From positions 3,423,378-3,487,377 of the forward strand of contig NC_133663.1 in NCBI RefSeq assembly GCF_037893015.1: 64,000 nucleotides of DNA. The letters are read 5' to 3'. Position numbers and translations under genes: made by a program. Positions 1-11,064 of this stretch are shown here, in pieces (the stretch's first letter is position 1; every line of letters begins with the position of its first letter). The notes below the pieces were generated by a model, which saw only the letters and a program-made list of their open reading frames with translations, was not told where the DNA came from and did not search any database. Source of the stretch: Macrotis lagotis. Taxonomy: Eukaryota > Chordata > Mammalia > Peramelemorphia > Peramelidae.

Positions 1-53
1 GGGAGGGTGAGGCTTTACAAGGGGAGTCTTCATGTCGCTTGCCTTCTGATCCA

Positions 54-480
54 TCATTTGACTGGAAATATTATTTCCAAATTTATCTGTGACTTATATG
101 ACCTTTTCCCTCCATCATCTCAACCCTTCTGTAACTTTGGACATTGTCAGTACTCTTTTTCTTTTTGGTAGCTCTTTTCTTTAGACTTCCATTATATATG
201 ATTCTCTTGGTTCTCCTCCCACTTCTCTGACTGTTTCTTCTCAGGCTCATTTGCCTGACCTTTCCCCAGGTCAAGCCTGTATCTATTCCCCCAAGGCTCT
301 GTCTGGGAACCTTTCTCTTTTCTCTTTATTCTGTTTTTCTTGATGATTCCATCAACTTTCTTCCATTCAAGAATCCCCTCCATTCAGATGATTCCCTAAC
401 CTCTCTGCTGATCTCCAGTCTTGCATTTTCGCCTGCCTGTTGGACTCTTGATCTGAATGTCTGTTAGTGAGTCAGACATT
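54..480 (+). repeat. L2 LINE fragment (end of ORF2 and start of 3' region)
   Basis: The stretch follows the familiar pyrimidine-rich order of the L2 reverse transcriptase C-terminal part: 'ccaaggctctgtctggg' (L2 'CCCCAGGGCTCTGTCCTGGG'), then 'gatgattcc' and 'cagatgattccc' (L2 'GCAGATGACTCCC'), then 'ctccagtcttgcat' and 'tgcctgttggac'. It carries stops and gaps, so it is a dead ancient copy. Family assignment is by eye. Confidence 0.6.
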
Positions 481-540
481 GGCTGTATGTGAGGGAGGCT
501 GCCATATGGATAGAATAGGAGTCTTGACTCCCACCATGGA

Positions 541-700
541 AACTTCCTGAATTTAGGGCTCTGTGAGTACTGGGGGGGGGGAGTTCCTTAATATCTTGCA
601 ACTTCAGTTTCTTCATGTGTAAAATGGGATTCATTCCATAGGGATATTGTTAATGCAATGTGCCTTGGGAAAAGTAAAGAATTGTATGAATGGAAACAAC
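541..700 (+). repeat. MIR-type SINE remnant
   Basis: Recognised from 'cagtttcttcatgtgtaaaatggg', the common MIR core phrase (CAGTTTCCTCATCTGTAAAATGGG), here starting near 608. The tRNA-derived head is not clear. Old and diverged. Confidence 0.55.
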
Positions 701-874
701 ACTGAGGATTCTGGATAACAGCCCCTCCAAAACCCACCCTGCTTTAATTTCCATTTTGGGAAAGATTCCAAGAGTGTCCTGAGATTCCCTTGATCTATAT
801 TTGTTCAGAGCCAGTCATAAAAGTTTGATTTGAATCCACTCTAGCGATATTATTTATTAAAAAAGAATTCATCA

Positions 875-1039
875 GGGCTACTAGGTGGCTCAGTGGATAG
901 AACGCTGGTACTAGAGTCAGGAGGATCTGAGTTCAAATCTGACCTCAGACACTTAATAATGGCCTAGCTGTGTGACCTTGGGCAAGTCACTTAACCCCTT
1001 TGCCTTAAATAAATAATAAAATAATACCTTTTTAAAAAC
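875..1039 (+). repeat. WSINE1-type SINE
   Basis: A tRNA-derived SINE. The head 'ctaggtggctcagtggatag' holds an A-box-like promoter and 'gagttcaaatct' holds the B-box, as expected for RNA polymerase III transcription. The body ends 'cttaacccctttgcctt' and an A-rich tail follows. An 11-base target-site duplication flanks it, with one mismatch: agaattcatca at 864-874 and agaattaatca at 1040-1050. That supports insertion by L1 machinery. Confidence 0.85.
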
Positions 1040-1139
1040 AGAATTAATCAACAAAAGGATTCCTGTATAATGCTGAAGGGGTTCTGCATGCAAAGGGCAC
1101 TTAACCAAGACTTCTAACATACTGTGAAATGAGAATCTT

Positions 1140-1345
1140 GAATCTCATTCTTGAGACTTATGGAGCCACAGTAAATAAAAGGCAGGAGGATGGTAGAGGA
1201 AAGACCCCAGATCTTGGGGCCTCCTGGCTGTGTGACTCTAGCAATTCATTTTCCTTATCTGAGACTCGCTTCCTCATCTATAAAATGGTGATAATGACAG
1301 GCCTTCACTGCTCAGCATTTTGTAACCCTTAAGGTTCTATGGAGA
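1140..1345 (+). repeat. MIR SINE remnant
   Basis: Contains 'ggctgtgtgactctagcaa' followed by 'cttcctcatctataaaatgg', the MIR core and 3' phrases in the right order. Only the family can be told; there is no intact promoter. Confidence 0.65.
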
Positions 1346-1904
1346 GTGGGCAGGAGCAGGAGGCAGAGCAGTTAGACCTTGGTGACCATCCAGCTCTGCT
1401 CAGGACTGGCCTTCAGAAGCAGAAAGGAAGCATCAGGATCAGGGCTCTACCTCCCCTATCAGGTGGTCAGCTCCCTTCCCTGAGGTCTGAAGGTAATCTG
1501 CAGGGGCTTGGAGGGAGGAGATGGTCTGAGGAAGGAGGCATGAGGAGGAGAAAACAGTAGGCACTGGTCCTGGGGACAAGTCCCTCTCCTCTCCTTTGAG
1601 GATGCTCTCTTGTACATTCTAAGCTGATTCTACCTGGATATAAACTGAGGCAAGAAGGCCCAGAGCAGGGGTTACCAGTGCATCATATGGAGTTTAAACT
1701 CCTTGGGTCATTTTCATAAGTGGGCCACCATTGAGGTCGATCATGAGATTGGAAGGTGGGCTATGGCTATGGTCTATATGAGATCTTTGGGAAGGAATCT
1801 CCATAGGTACAAGGCTTGTCACCTGTCCAGAGTTGAGCTCTTCACAGAAGGTGCTAAAAGTGGCCAGAGGACAAAATGAATGAAAGATTGAGCTCAGAAG
1901 CACA
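1346..1904. other. Unassigned sequence
   Basis: About 560 bases with no recognised repeat, RNA or coding signal. Short open frames on both strands show no domain or codon periodicity that I could recognise. Confidence 0.4.
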
Positions 1905-2165
1905 GCATCTCAGAGTTGGAAAGGAATTCTGGAATCATCTAGTTTAAACCAAACCTGAACAGGTCTCTACCATCCCTGACAGGTGGGTGACCCTCCCATC
2001 TCTTTGTCAAGTCCTCCAGGAGGGGCTGCCCTCAAGTACAGACCATTCCGCTTTGGGACAGCTCTCCTCATTAGGTGACACTCTCTGGATAGCTGTGTGG
2101 GGCTAACCCACCCAGCCTTTATCACTCCCAATGATTCTGTCCCAGGCTGAAATGTTGATGAACCA
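1905..2165 (-). repeat. CR1/L3-type LINE 3' fragment, antisense
   Basis: Read on the + strand it follows the complement of the CR1/L3 3' region: 'cagagttggaaaggaattc', 'catctagtttaaacc', 'cctgacaggtgggtgaccc', 'ctccaggaggggctgccc', 'ttgggacagctctcctcatta'. A better preserved example of the same antisense region lies at 46,370-47,110. Confidence 0.6.
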
Positions 2166-2959
2166 CCACAGGCCTTACGTCCCTTACATCCATATAAATT
2201 GGCCAGTTGGAAGATCAGAATAAAAGAAAACTCAGAAAGACCTCTCCAAAGCCATGGTTCCCCAAAGAAGTCTACCTTGGAAGTATTTGGGACTGACCTG
2301 CACGTAAGGATTTATAATTATCTTATGATAATATTGTCATCTCCACCCCATTCAATACAATCCATGTCATTCATTTCATCAGACACAGTGAAGTTGAAGG
2401 GGAAATGTGCTGGTCTGTGAGCCTGGGCAAACCACTGATCTCAGGGCCTCGACTTTATCATCTATAGAATGGGACCAACAATACTGGCTTAATCTGTCTC
2501 CTGTGGGGTGTGAAGAGGAAATCCCTGGAGAAATTGTCTTTTTTCCTACTTTACCAAAGAGCGACTGATACCCCAGAAATGAGGAGGCAAATGACATCAA
2601 GGTCTAGAGGAGATTGGGAGTCCCCATGGCCTTTGCCTCTCACCCCAAGCATTCGTATACAGATGAGAGCTTGAGAAAGGTTCTGCTTGTCTTCTGGTGC
2701 CTGAATGGACCCCCCCTTTCTAGTGTATTTGCCAGTGGGGGGATAGGAGGCATGAACTATCACAAAGGGGAGGAAACAGAGATAGCCCAATGGCAGTGAT
2801 CAGAGGCAAGGAGAGAAATGGAATCCTGCATTCCAGAAGGAAACCATCCAGCATCCAGAGAAGGGAGGCTCAACTCAGATGGGAGACAGAAGGAAGGAAG
2901 GATGAGGGGCAGGAACAGGAAGCTTCAAAAGGGCCAATTTAGATGAAGAGGAAACAGCT

Positions 2960-3120
2960 TTGTCCAAAGGTGAACAGGCTGCCTTAGGCAGGGAGGGAGA
3001 GACCACCTCCTCTCTGGAGGTCTCCAAGCAGAGGCAGGATCACCACAAGTCAGAATGTCATAGAGGAGAAAGGGGGTGGCTCTGGAGTTCCCTTCTGCTT
3101 CTGTGAGTCTAGGTGTCAGG
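2960..3120 (+). repeat. CR1/L3-type LINE 3' end
   Basis: Follows the sense 3' end of CR1/L3: 'caggctgcc', 'ctctggaggtctccaagcag', 'ggatcaccacaagtc', and later 'ctgcttctgtgagtct'. Similar text recurs at 28,880-29,100, 37,320-37,560 and 63,715-63,905, which supports a dispersed family. Confidence 0.55.
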
Positions 3121-3179
3121 GATTCAAGGTGAAATCGTCCGGGTCCTCCAAACGCCAACTGAGAATTGATCTGAAATGA

Positions 3180-3600
3180 CTTTCAGCTGTAGCAAGTTGG
3201 ATCCCAGGGAAGGGCACGTCAGGTGGCTTATCCTCATTGGGTCTCCAGGTCTCTGTCAAATGGGGAGCTGGACTCAGTGGTCTCTGAGGTTAAAATCTTC
3301 TGGTTGCATGGCTCACATCAGGTCAGAGGAAGTCAACTCCATCTACATTTTTTTTTAGATGGGAAGGGGTTCACCTGGCACATAGCAGAGAGACCCCAGA
3401 GCCCAAGACTGCTGGACTGGGAGGAGAGGTGATGGGCCAGGGGGCCTGCTATGGCTCTTGAACCAGAAGGCATGGGTTCAAATACTGGCAGATGGTGTGG
3501 CAATGGCTTTCATTCCCCCTCTGATGACTTCCTTTGCCTTGTATGTAAGATGAAGGGATTGGATGAGATCATCACTGAAGATGAGAGATGATTTGCACAG
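3180..3600 (+). repeat. Two MIR SINE remnants in tandem
   Basis: The first (about 3,200-3,300) has 'ctctgtcaaatggggagctgg'. The second (about 3,430-3,590) has a 'gggttcaaatactggc' B-box-like start and 'cttgtatgtaagatgaaggg' at the 3' half. Both are diverged copies in the same orientation. Confidence 0.5.
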
Positions 3601-3633
3601 CTTGGAGCCTGAGGAAGCTGTGGAACATGCGTT

Positions 3634-3638
<5 letters not shown>

Positions 3639-3684
<46 letters not shown>

Positions 3685-3831
3685 TTTATATGAGTGAGTA
3701 GGTTATGTGAGTGTGACTGTGTGAGTGCAAGTGTGACTGTGTGAATACATGCGTGTGTGTGTGTGTGTGTGTGACTATGGAGAAGTTTCTGTGTGTATGA
3801 GTATAAATGAGTGTGTATGTGTGTGTGTGTA
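3639..3831. repeat. (GT)n microsatellite cluster
   Basis: A pure (GT)22 run at 3,639-3,682 is followed by GTGA/GTGT-interrupted sequence, a second pure run at 3,753-3,772 and a third near 3,811-3,830. The long ORFs read through here on the minus strand are artefacts of the dinucleotide repeat. Likely length-polymorphic. Confidence 0.95.
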
Positions 3832-4689
3832 TGAGTGCCCCTCCCAACACCTTCCCTTCGACCTGTCCCCTGCCCCCAGCACCAGGCCTGGATGATCCCA
3901 GTTGGACCTGCTGCAAGATGGGTCCCATGGTACAAGAATGACCAGAAGTCTTTATTCCCACAGGTCTTCTGGAACTGCTTCTGTCTGAAGAGTTCAGATT
4001 CTGGTAATGGCTCACATCCAGGCCTAGGAAAATGGCCTGGAGGAGAGTCTCTCTACCCTTGTTCTACCCTTGCTCTTCCCCTCACTCAGAAAAAGACTGA
4101 TGATCTCACAGATGGGGGAGCATGGCTTCTCCAGGAAAATTCCATGAAGTTAGAAAACAGAGAGAAGGAGTTAGGGGAGAAGAGCAGCCAGAATGAGGGG
4201 CTGGGCAGCCTGGAAGGCCTCTGCTTGTTCTCAGGACCCCAGGCTCAGAAGGATGGCTTCCTTGGTGCTTGGCTGAAGAAAATGGAGCTAGGAAGGTAGA
4301 CATAAGACTGAGTTGGCCAGAGGCAGGGCCAGCAGCCAGTCAGAGGGTCCCAGGTTCTACCTGGCTCCTCAGCCTGGGGGGGAGCTCATCCTGTCTATGA
4401 TTTACCTGGGTTCCCATTCCTGATCACTGTGCACTTTGCTTGTGTGGTCAGCCTGGCCAGACCCTGAGGTCCCAAGCTGGCCCTCTGACTCCATTTCCAA
4501 GCCCCTGCTCTGGAGGGTGGGGGAGCAGTAATTCATCTGACAACAGGGTGACAAGAGAGGAGGGATCGGTGGAGGGAACAATAGTAGATGTCAAGCCTGG
4601 AGCAGGAAGGCTGGATGACACGGTCGAAAAGTCCTGTGGCCGTGGCTCTGATGGACTTTTCTGACTGGATCCAGCAATGGAGTAGCTGG

Positions 4690-4990
4690 AGGAGATGGAA
4701 GGTTCTAGAATGAAGTAGAGTGTCTAGAGCAGCAGACTAGGAACTCCAGATTAGGAGGGTCCTGAACAGAACAAAGGGCCTAGAGGAAGAGAGGTTCTAG
4801 AGCAGATGGAGGCAACTCTGGGAGAGAGGAGATGCTCAAGAACAAATGTCCTGGTTCAGAAGATGGGTTTAAGAGTGGAGTGGAGGTTCCGGAGCAGGGA
4901 CATGTTCAGAACTGAGGAGAAGAGCTAGAGTGGAGGGCCTAGAACACAGGGAGAGTCTAGGGCAAGAGAGTTCAGAGATGAGGGGAGCAC
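4690..4990. repeat. CTAG-rich degenerate minisatellite
   Basis: Purine-rich tract with at least eight CTAG tetramers: 4,705, 4,724, 4,737, 4,780, 4,797, 4,925, 4,939 and 4,957. Related phrases recur irregularly: 'ggttctagagcag', 'gtctagagcagcag', 'ggttccggagcaggg'. Units are roughly 20-30 bases and strongly diverged, so this is an old tandem array rather than a clean satellite. Confidence 0.55.
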
Positions 4991-5269
4991 GATGAGTGGA
5001 ATAGAGATCCAATGTTCTCTGTCCTTCCCCAGCACCCCAAACCTACAGAGAGTAAGAGCTCTTCAGGGGCTGGGCCCCTCCAGCAGAGGTGCCACACTGT
5101 CTGCTTCTGTCTCTGTTTCCTCACCCCCTGCCACAGTGCTCAGGACAGAGAAGGGGGCTGATCAATGCATTGAATGTGGGGGCAGCTGGGGGCAGCCGGG
5201 GGCAGCAGGGGGAACAGGAACCCCAAAAGGCTGAGACCCCTGAGCTTGCTGCCACTGAGAGTTATGGGG

Positions 5270-5600
5270 GGAGGGGAGAGACAGAGAGAGAGAGACAGAG
5301 ACAGAGGGATAGAAAGAGAGACACAGGGACAGAGAGAGAGAGCAGGCACCTACACAGGCTCAGGCAGACACACACAGACACTCACAAACACACATAGGGG
5401 CACACACACATACATACACAGAGACCCATAGACATACACAGAAACACATGCAGACAAAAATACACAGAGACACATATGTAGACACACACAGACATGCACA
5501 AATATACCAAGACACATAGACACACACTCAGACATACACAAAAACACACAGACTCACATACATACAAACACACACACAGACACAGACATATAGACACCCA
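5270..5600. repeat. GA-rich then CA-rich simple repeat
   Basis: 5,270-5,344 is an almost pure purine GAGA/GACAGAGA tract on the + strand. From 5,361 to 5,598 it becomes an impure (CA)n array with interspersed GACA and TACA units. It generates long low-complexity frames on both strands that are not genes. Confidence 0.9.
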
Positions 5601-6439
5601 CTCAGAAGCCTTCCGGTCTGGCCTGGGTTCCCCCCACTCCCCCAGGCTGAAGTCCTTGGGCACCCCCTCTGGCTCAGTCTGCCCTCCCAGATCAGGTTTC
5701 CTCCCAGCCCTGGTTCACTGCAGATCTCATGAGGCAGAGCCAAGCTTTCCCAAGGCCTCAGCAGGGCTGTCCACAGGGCTCTACTTCCCCTGCCTACCCT
5801 CCCTCTTAGAATTGCCATGGCAGACACATGCTCTTATCCCAAGCTCTGTGGGGGGCAAGGGGCTGCCCAAGAGCCTTTCTCTGCATCTAAGCAATGCTTA
5901 GATAAAAATATGCTCAGGGGTTAGTTAGTTAGTTGGGGTCCCATCAGGGAGGGGAGTAGAGGGGGTACACTGGTACCATCAAGCTGGAGGGGGAGCAAAG
6001 GGGTTGGGTGCCCAGCCAGCAAGGAATGACTGCAAGAATTGCGGCTTATGAATCCTTATTGGTCCATATGACATGACCCTTGTGAGGGATTCTGAGAAGC
6101 ATGAGGAGATTTGGGAATGATGTGGAAACTGGAAGAACATTACAGAATCTTGACTAAAGTCAAGGGACCAAATGCACCCCTAGAAAACATGATAAAAACC
6201 TGTGGATGGGCAGGTCATCTCCAGGGCATTTGGGGCACAGATTCGCCAAGTCAGTCATATAGGACATTGAAGACAGCCATAGCCATAACAGAGCAGGGGG
6301 CATAGACATAACAGAGGAGCCTAGATTGGTATGAAGGGCGAAGGAACTCCATCTGTGAGAAACAGAGAGAAGGCCAATTTTGCTGAACCCTAGAGTAGGA
6401 GGCAAGCCCAACGAGGTTAGAGAGGTCAAGGCCAGGTTA
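5601..6439. other. Unassigned sequence
   Basis: No recognised repeat or gene. A short TTAG tandem ('ttagttagttagtt') lies near 5,922-5,936. The open frames here have no recognisable domains. Confidence 0.4.
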
Positions 6440-7200
6440 GGATTTCTTTAAAGGTTACACAGAATGTTTTATTTGGGAGAAATAGGGAGCCCTTGGAGTT
6501 GGTTGAATAGGGAGTCACTTGGTCAAACCTGTATTTAAGGAAAATTACTTTGATAATCTTCCTGAGGATGGACTAGGGGGACAGGGTAGGGAAGTGGGGG
6601 GAGGACAGACTTCAAATGGGCAAACTGATCATGAGATGGTTGCAGGTGAAGGCCCATTTGTTGACTGCTTTCTTTAGCTTTCCTTTTTCTCTCTTAGAAA
6701 GAAGCTATCAGGGGTTGGGTAAGGTTGGATGTGAAGTTCAAAAAGGCAGGAGTAATTTTTTTTTTAAGCCAGGCAGGACTTGCTGGGCTGGAAGGACTTA
6801 CCTTGGACCAAAGGAAGCTGCTGTCAGACAGCAGAGTGAAAGACTGGGGAGCCAGGGAGCTCCTCTTCTAAGAACTCGTTTGGGAGGGGCAGTGTTCACA
6901 AACAAAGCAGAGATAAAGAAGGAATCCCTGGGGTGGAGAGAGTAGGCGAGTGCTGTGGTCAGATCTGCTGGAGGAAGGGAGCTTGGGAGTCAGATAGGGT
7001 GCTGTGGGGAGAGACTTGAGGCAGGGAGATGTTACAGAGCTTTAGGCAAGTGATGAGGGTCTGCAACAAGGGGCAGCTGTGCAAATGAAGAGAACAACTC
7101 ATGTGTGAGAGAGGAGGAGAGGGAGATGGCTGCAATGGAGGCGCTCTCTGAGGGAAGGGGGAATCAGGACAAACAGAAGTTACTAACCTGGGGACTGGGA
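6440..7200 (+). repeat. Dispersed repeat 'family X', long copy
   Basis: A mid-repetitive sequence recognised by phrases shared with other copies in the window: 'gggagcccttggagttgg', 'aggaaaattactttga', 'gaggatggactag', 'gagagacttgaggcaggg', 'gcaagtgatgagggtctgca'. The same order recurs at 17,085-17,400 ('aggaaaattaccttgg', 'gggatgggctggagtggg'). I could not name the family with confidence. The middle (about 6,640-6,960) does not match and may be an insertion. Confidence 0.5.
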
Positions 7201-7439
7201 GGATGGGCAGAATGATGGGGCTGAGGGGTGGTGGTGGAAGGTACACAGCACCTCCAGGATTTGATGGAGGTGGAATATTATAGTTCATTGATCTGCAAAA
7301 AAAGGAAATGTGGCAAAGGTAGAGTCTGGAAGTGGTGATGGGTGGCAAGGACTAATGGGGTCCCCCAGTCCATGACCACGCATCCCTAGCCTTGCTCAGC
7401 CTCTCCCCTAAGGTTCAGCTCTCCATCACCAGTTGTCAG

Positions 7440-7770
7440 TTGGCCATTTTAGTCAGTCCATTGGTAACCATTTATTGAACAATCACTATGTCACAGGTAC
7501 TATGTTAATTGCTAGAGTTAAGGAAAAAAAAATTAACACCAGTCCCTGCCCTCCAAGAGCTCACAGGAAAGTGGGGAAGAAAATCTTTCAAAGCAATTAT
7601 GTACATATTAGATATGGAAAGGCAGTAGAAGCTCACTTCCAAGGGACAAGATTCCTTCTCGGGAGGGGGAAGGGACTGCTAAAGATCAGACATGAGCTGA
7701 ATCTTGAAGGAAGCCAGGAGGCAGAGGTGAAGAGGGGGAGCATCCTCGACCTGGAAGTGAAGATGGAGGG
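7440..7770 (+). repeat. Dispersed repeat 'family X', 5' part
   Basis: Begins 'ccatttattgaacaatcac', continues 'caggtactatgttaattgct', 'agtccctgccctccaagagc' and 'gctgaatcttgaaggaagcc'. The 'ctccaagagctcaca' block is matched at 25,930 ('ctcagagggcttaca'), 27,640 ('ctcaaggggcttata') and 56,575 ('ctcatggagcttgca'). Confidence 0.5.
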
Positions 7771-7828
7771 TTTTGGTTGAGGAGCAGCTAGCAACCCAGT
7801 GTCCGAGATTAAAGAACTACAGTAGGCA

Positions 7829-8410
7829 TTGGAGTCATCTCAAACCCAACATGCTCAAAACAGAACTCATTATTTCCCCTTCCTCAAGTTCACTGATTTT
7901 TCAAACTCCTCGCTTCTGTTTGGGGTGACCCCTTTCTTCCCCTCTCCTGCATTTGTAACCGCTGTCATTCACAAATCCTTCCTTAGTCAACCCATTACCC
8001 CCTTTTGGTGAATTCTGGCTCCATCGTATCTCACTCCCAATTCCTCTTCTCTACTCAGTCCCCAAATCCTCTCAGATTATGGAGTGACCTCCTGACTGGC
8101 CTCCCAGCCTCAGACCTCTCTTTGTTCCAGTGCATCCTCCAAACTAATGCCACAGGAATGTTTCCTCAGGACCACTGGGCTATACCATTCCCCAGCTGGA
8201 TACAGTGTCTCTCTTCAGAAATAAAACCAACTATTTAGTGTTTAAGGACCTTGGCAATTTGGCCCCCCACCTATGGCTCATTGGTCACCTCCCTTCCTCC
8301 TGCCTTCTGTACAGGATTAATCAGCCAACTAGACTCTCCTCTGTTATGTTCTTGTCTCACTGCTTTGTTATGACGTCCTATATGTCTTATATGTCTGATT
8401 TGGTGGATCC
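7829..8410 (+). repeat. L2 LINE 3' region
   Basis: Matches the L2 3' order: 'catgctcaaaacagaactca', 'cctgactggcctcccagcctc', 'cagtgcatcctccaaact', 'aaggaccttggcaattt' (L2 'AAGGCCCTCCATGATCTGGCC'). Ancient and interrupted, with no intact frame. Confidence 0.7.
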
Positions 8411-9647
8411 GTGCTCAAATGCCCTTGTATGACCTGCCCATTCTCTGCTGCTTCCAGAGCTTTGGGTTTGTCTGCATTTGCCAGATTTAATGATTAAGGC
8501 TTTCCCTGGGTGTGAACAGGGGGGGAAAGTGTGCAGCAGTGCCCTTCGGGCAATTTCCTTGTAAAGAATTTTTTTAAATGGCATTTCTTTTAAAACGTTC
8601 TCACCGGATTCTAGATAAATAAGCATTTACTGTGACCTAGTCAATTATTTTGCCATTGAAACATAACTTTTTGCTCAAATAACTCTATAATTACTCTCTA
8701 ATTGTTAGTTATAACAAAAGGATATAGATAGAGAGCATGATTAAAGAAATGTAAATGCTTAGGTACAGTCTCCTACTTAGCTTGACCTGTTCTTGGTCAA
8801 TGTTTGAGTCAGCCATGGCCCTCCCCTCACCCCAGCCCCCATGGTCCTCCCTCCAGCCCCCATACCCAACCCCCATATCCCTCCCCCCTTTGTACTTTGA
8901 GGACACCCTTTAACTTCATTCCACATATTTAGAGCTCCAGTCCTGGTGTTAGTCGGCAGTTTCTGTGGATTCCACTGCCTGGAGCCATCACCCCAAGCCA
9001 CATCAAAAGCACTAATCACCTATTTGAAGCTTCTGGAAGTGAAGACATTCATTTCCTTTGGAGCTTGCCTAATGAGCTCGGCTTCGACACTTTCTCCCAA
9101 ACCTGGCCAGAAAGGCCCAGCAAGTTCCTTCTCCTGAGTCTCTCTTCCTGGCTGCACCTAACCTCCCCCACCCCCATATAAAAAGAAGGGCAGGGCCCCT
9201 CCCTCCACTGCCCCCTCCTCACTGTGGGTGAACTCACTGGGGTCAAGTGAGGAGGTGGGCTACAGGATTTTGTATTGTCTGACTTCAAACCATTCTTTTT
9301 TCTAACCAACAGTTCCCAGTAATTTGGGGAAATCTTGACACCTTGCCAGACTTTCTAAAGAAGCCAAACTCATTGTTTAATTTTTCTTCTTCTTCAATGG
9401 TTTTGATATATGTTTGGCCAAACTGAAAGCAATAATTCTTAGTTTTGTCTCACAGTGACCTCTCAACAGTGGAGCAATGGTCACAGGGAGATATAGAGAA
9501 GCTCAAATAGCCCTCATCCTCAAGGACCCACCAGGATGGATGCCATGCCTATGTAGAGAGGAGATGGAAGAGAACTCTGGAAAGGAAGTTCCCAGCAGCA
9601 GGTGGAGGGAGAGGCAGGAAAGCACCTTGGGGTTCCTTGAGATGAGG
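8411..9647. other. Unassigned sequence with C-rich and AT-rich patches
   Basis: AT-rich from about 8,560 to 8,760, then a short CCCCAT-like tandem on the + strand at 8,815-8,890. The only promoter-like feature is listed separately at 9,155-9,215. No gene or repeat family recognised. Confidence 0.4.
9155..9215 (+). promoter_or_regulatory. TATA-box and CACCC-box promoter-like sequence
   Basis: A strong TATA match, TATAAAAAG at 9,177-9,185, is preceded directly by 'cctcccccaccccca', a CACCC/KLF-Sp1-like element. A transcription start would fall near 9,208-9,215. No downstream ORF or exon was recognised, so this may be a chance match. Confidence 0.25.
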
Positions 9648-9908
9648 TTTTCAAATTTTATTTATTTGTTTTTGAATTTTACAATTTTTCCCCTAATCTT
9701 GCTTCCCTCCCCTCCCCCCGTAGGCAGTCTGATAGTCTTTACATTGTTTCCATGCTATATACATTGATCAAAATTGAATGTGTTGAGGAATTTTATCCTT
9801 AAGGAAAAAAAATATAAGAGATAGCAAAATTACAAAATAGATAACAGTTTTTATTTTTCTTTAGTTTATTTACACATTATTAAAATATTCTTCTTTAAGA
9901 GTACACAT

Positions 9909-10061
9909 GGGGCGGCTAGGTGGTGAAGTGGATAAAGCACTGGCCCTGGAGTCAGGAGTACCTGGGTTCAAATCCGATCTCAGACACTTAATAATTACCT
10001 AGCTGTGTGGCCTTGGGCAAGCCACTTAATCCCATTTGCCTTGCAACCCCCCCCCCCCCAA
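9909..10061 (+). repeat. WSINE1-type SINE inserted in the HAL1-like element
   Basis: Complete tRNA-like head ('ggggcggctaggtggtgaag'), B-box 'gggttcaaatccg', and body ending 'cccatttgccttgcaa' before a C/A-rich tail. It is flanked by a perfect 12-base duplication, aagagtacacat, at 9,897-9,908 and 10,062-10,073. The precise duplication shows a fairly recent insertion. Confidence 0.93.
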
Positions 10062-10340
10062 AAGAGTACACATAATACACCCTTCCCGCACAAAAATATA
10101 AAACCTCATGAGAAATAAAGTAAAAGAAAGAGAAAAAAATGTGTTTCAGTTTGTGTTCTGATACTATCAGCTCAGTCTCAGGTGGACCACTTTCTTTATC
10201 CTAAGTCCATCAGAGAAGTTGCTTCCATATTTTTCCACAGTTGCTGTCACTGATTGTAATTCCCTCCATCCATTCTGCCCCATCAACATCTATTATAGTT
10301 TCTATCTCCTTTACTCTGTCCCTCTTCAAAAATGTGCTGT

Positions 10341-10486
10341 GGGGCAGCTGAGTGACGCAGCGGACAGAGCACCGGCCCTGGGGCCAGGAGGCCCCAAGCC
10401 CACATCCCACCCCAGAGACCCACCAACCACCTGACCCAGTGGCCCAGACAGACTACCCAATTCCAGTACCTTGCAAAAAGTAAAAG
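10341..10486 (+). repeat. Highly diverged WSINE-type SINE
   Basis: The head 'ggggcagctgagtgacgcag' and the tail 'taccttgcaaaaag' identify it. Between them it differs from the other copies mainly by transitions, many of them T to C: 'gttcaaatcc' reads 'gcccacatcc' and 'cttaataattacc' reads 'cccaccaaccacc'. The B-box is destroyed, so it is not transcribable from its own promoter. No clean target-site duplication. Confidence 0.75.
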
Positions 10487-10800
10487 AGAAAATGGGTTAT
10501 ATCTGACTATCCTTTCCTATGATCTACCCTCTCCTCTATCACTCACATGCTCCCTCCCCTCCCCCGTTCCCCTTCTCTCCTTTTTCTTCTAGATGTCTAT
10601 ACTCTATTGAGCATGTGTGCTGTTTCCTCTCTGAGCCATTTCCAATGAGAATGAAGGTTCCCTCATTCCCTCTCGCCTCCCCCCTTCCATACCATTGCAA
10701 AAGCTACATGAAATCTTTTATATGAAATATCTTAGCCTATTCCACCTCTCCTTTCTCTTTCTTCCAGTACATTTCCCTTTCACCCATTGACTCCATTTTT

Positions 10801-10951
10801 TAGGGTTTTTTTTTCAAGTCAAATTGGGTTAAGTGGCTTGCCCAAGGCCACACAGCTAGGGTAATTGTTAAGTGTCTGAGGCTGGATTTGAACTCAGGTA
10901 CTCCTGACTCCAGGGCCAGTACTCTATCCACTGTGCCAGCTAGCTGCCCCT
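10801..10951 (-). repeat. WSINE1-type SINE inserted in the HAL1-like element
   Basis: Antisense copy, read on the + strand as 'gggttaagtggcttgcccaa' through 'ccagctagctgcccc'. It is bounded by a perfect 16-base duplication, cattgactccattttt, at 10,785-10,800 and 10,952-10,967. Confidence 0.93.
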
Positions 10952-11064
10952 CATTGACTCCATTTTTACAATATATTATATCTTCAAATTCAGCTCCCTC
11001 CTGTGCTTCATCTATAAAAGTTCCTTCTACTTGCTCTATTAAATGAGGTTTATTAGGAATGTTA

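Noticed and set aside
3510-3935. 141-codon minus-strand His/Thr-rich ORF
   Set aside because: Translation of the (GT)n microsatellite cluster.
5089-5663. Arg/Asp/Thr/His-rich and Cys/Val-rich ORFs on both strands
   Set aside because: Translations of the GA and CA simple repeats at 5,270-5,600.
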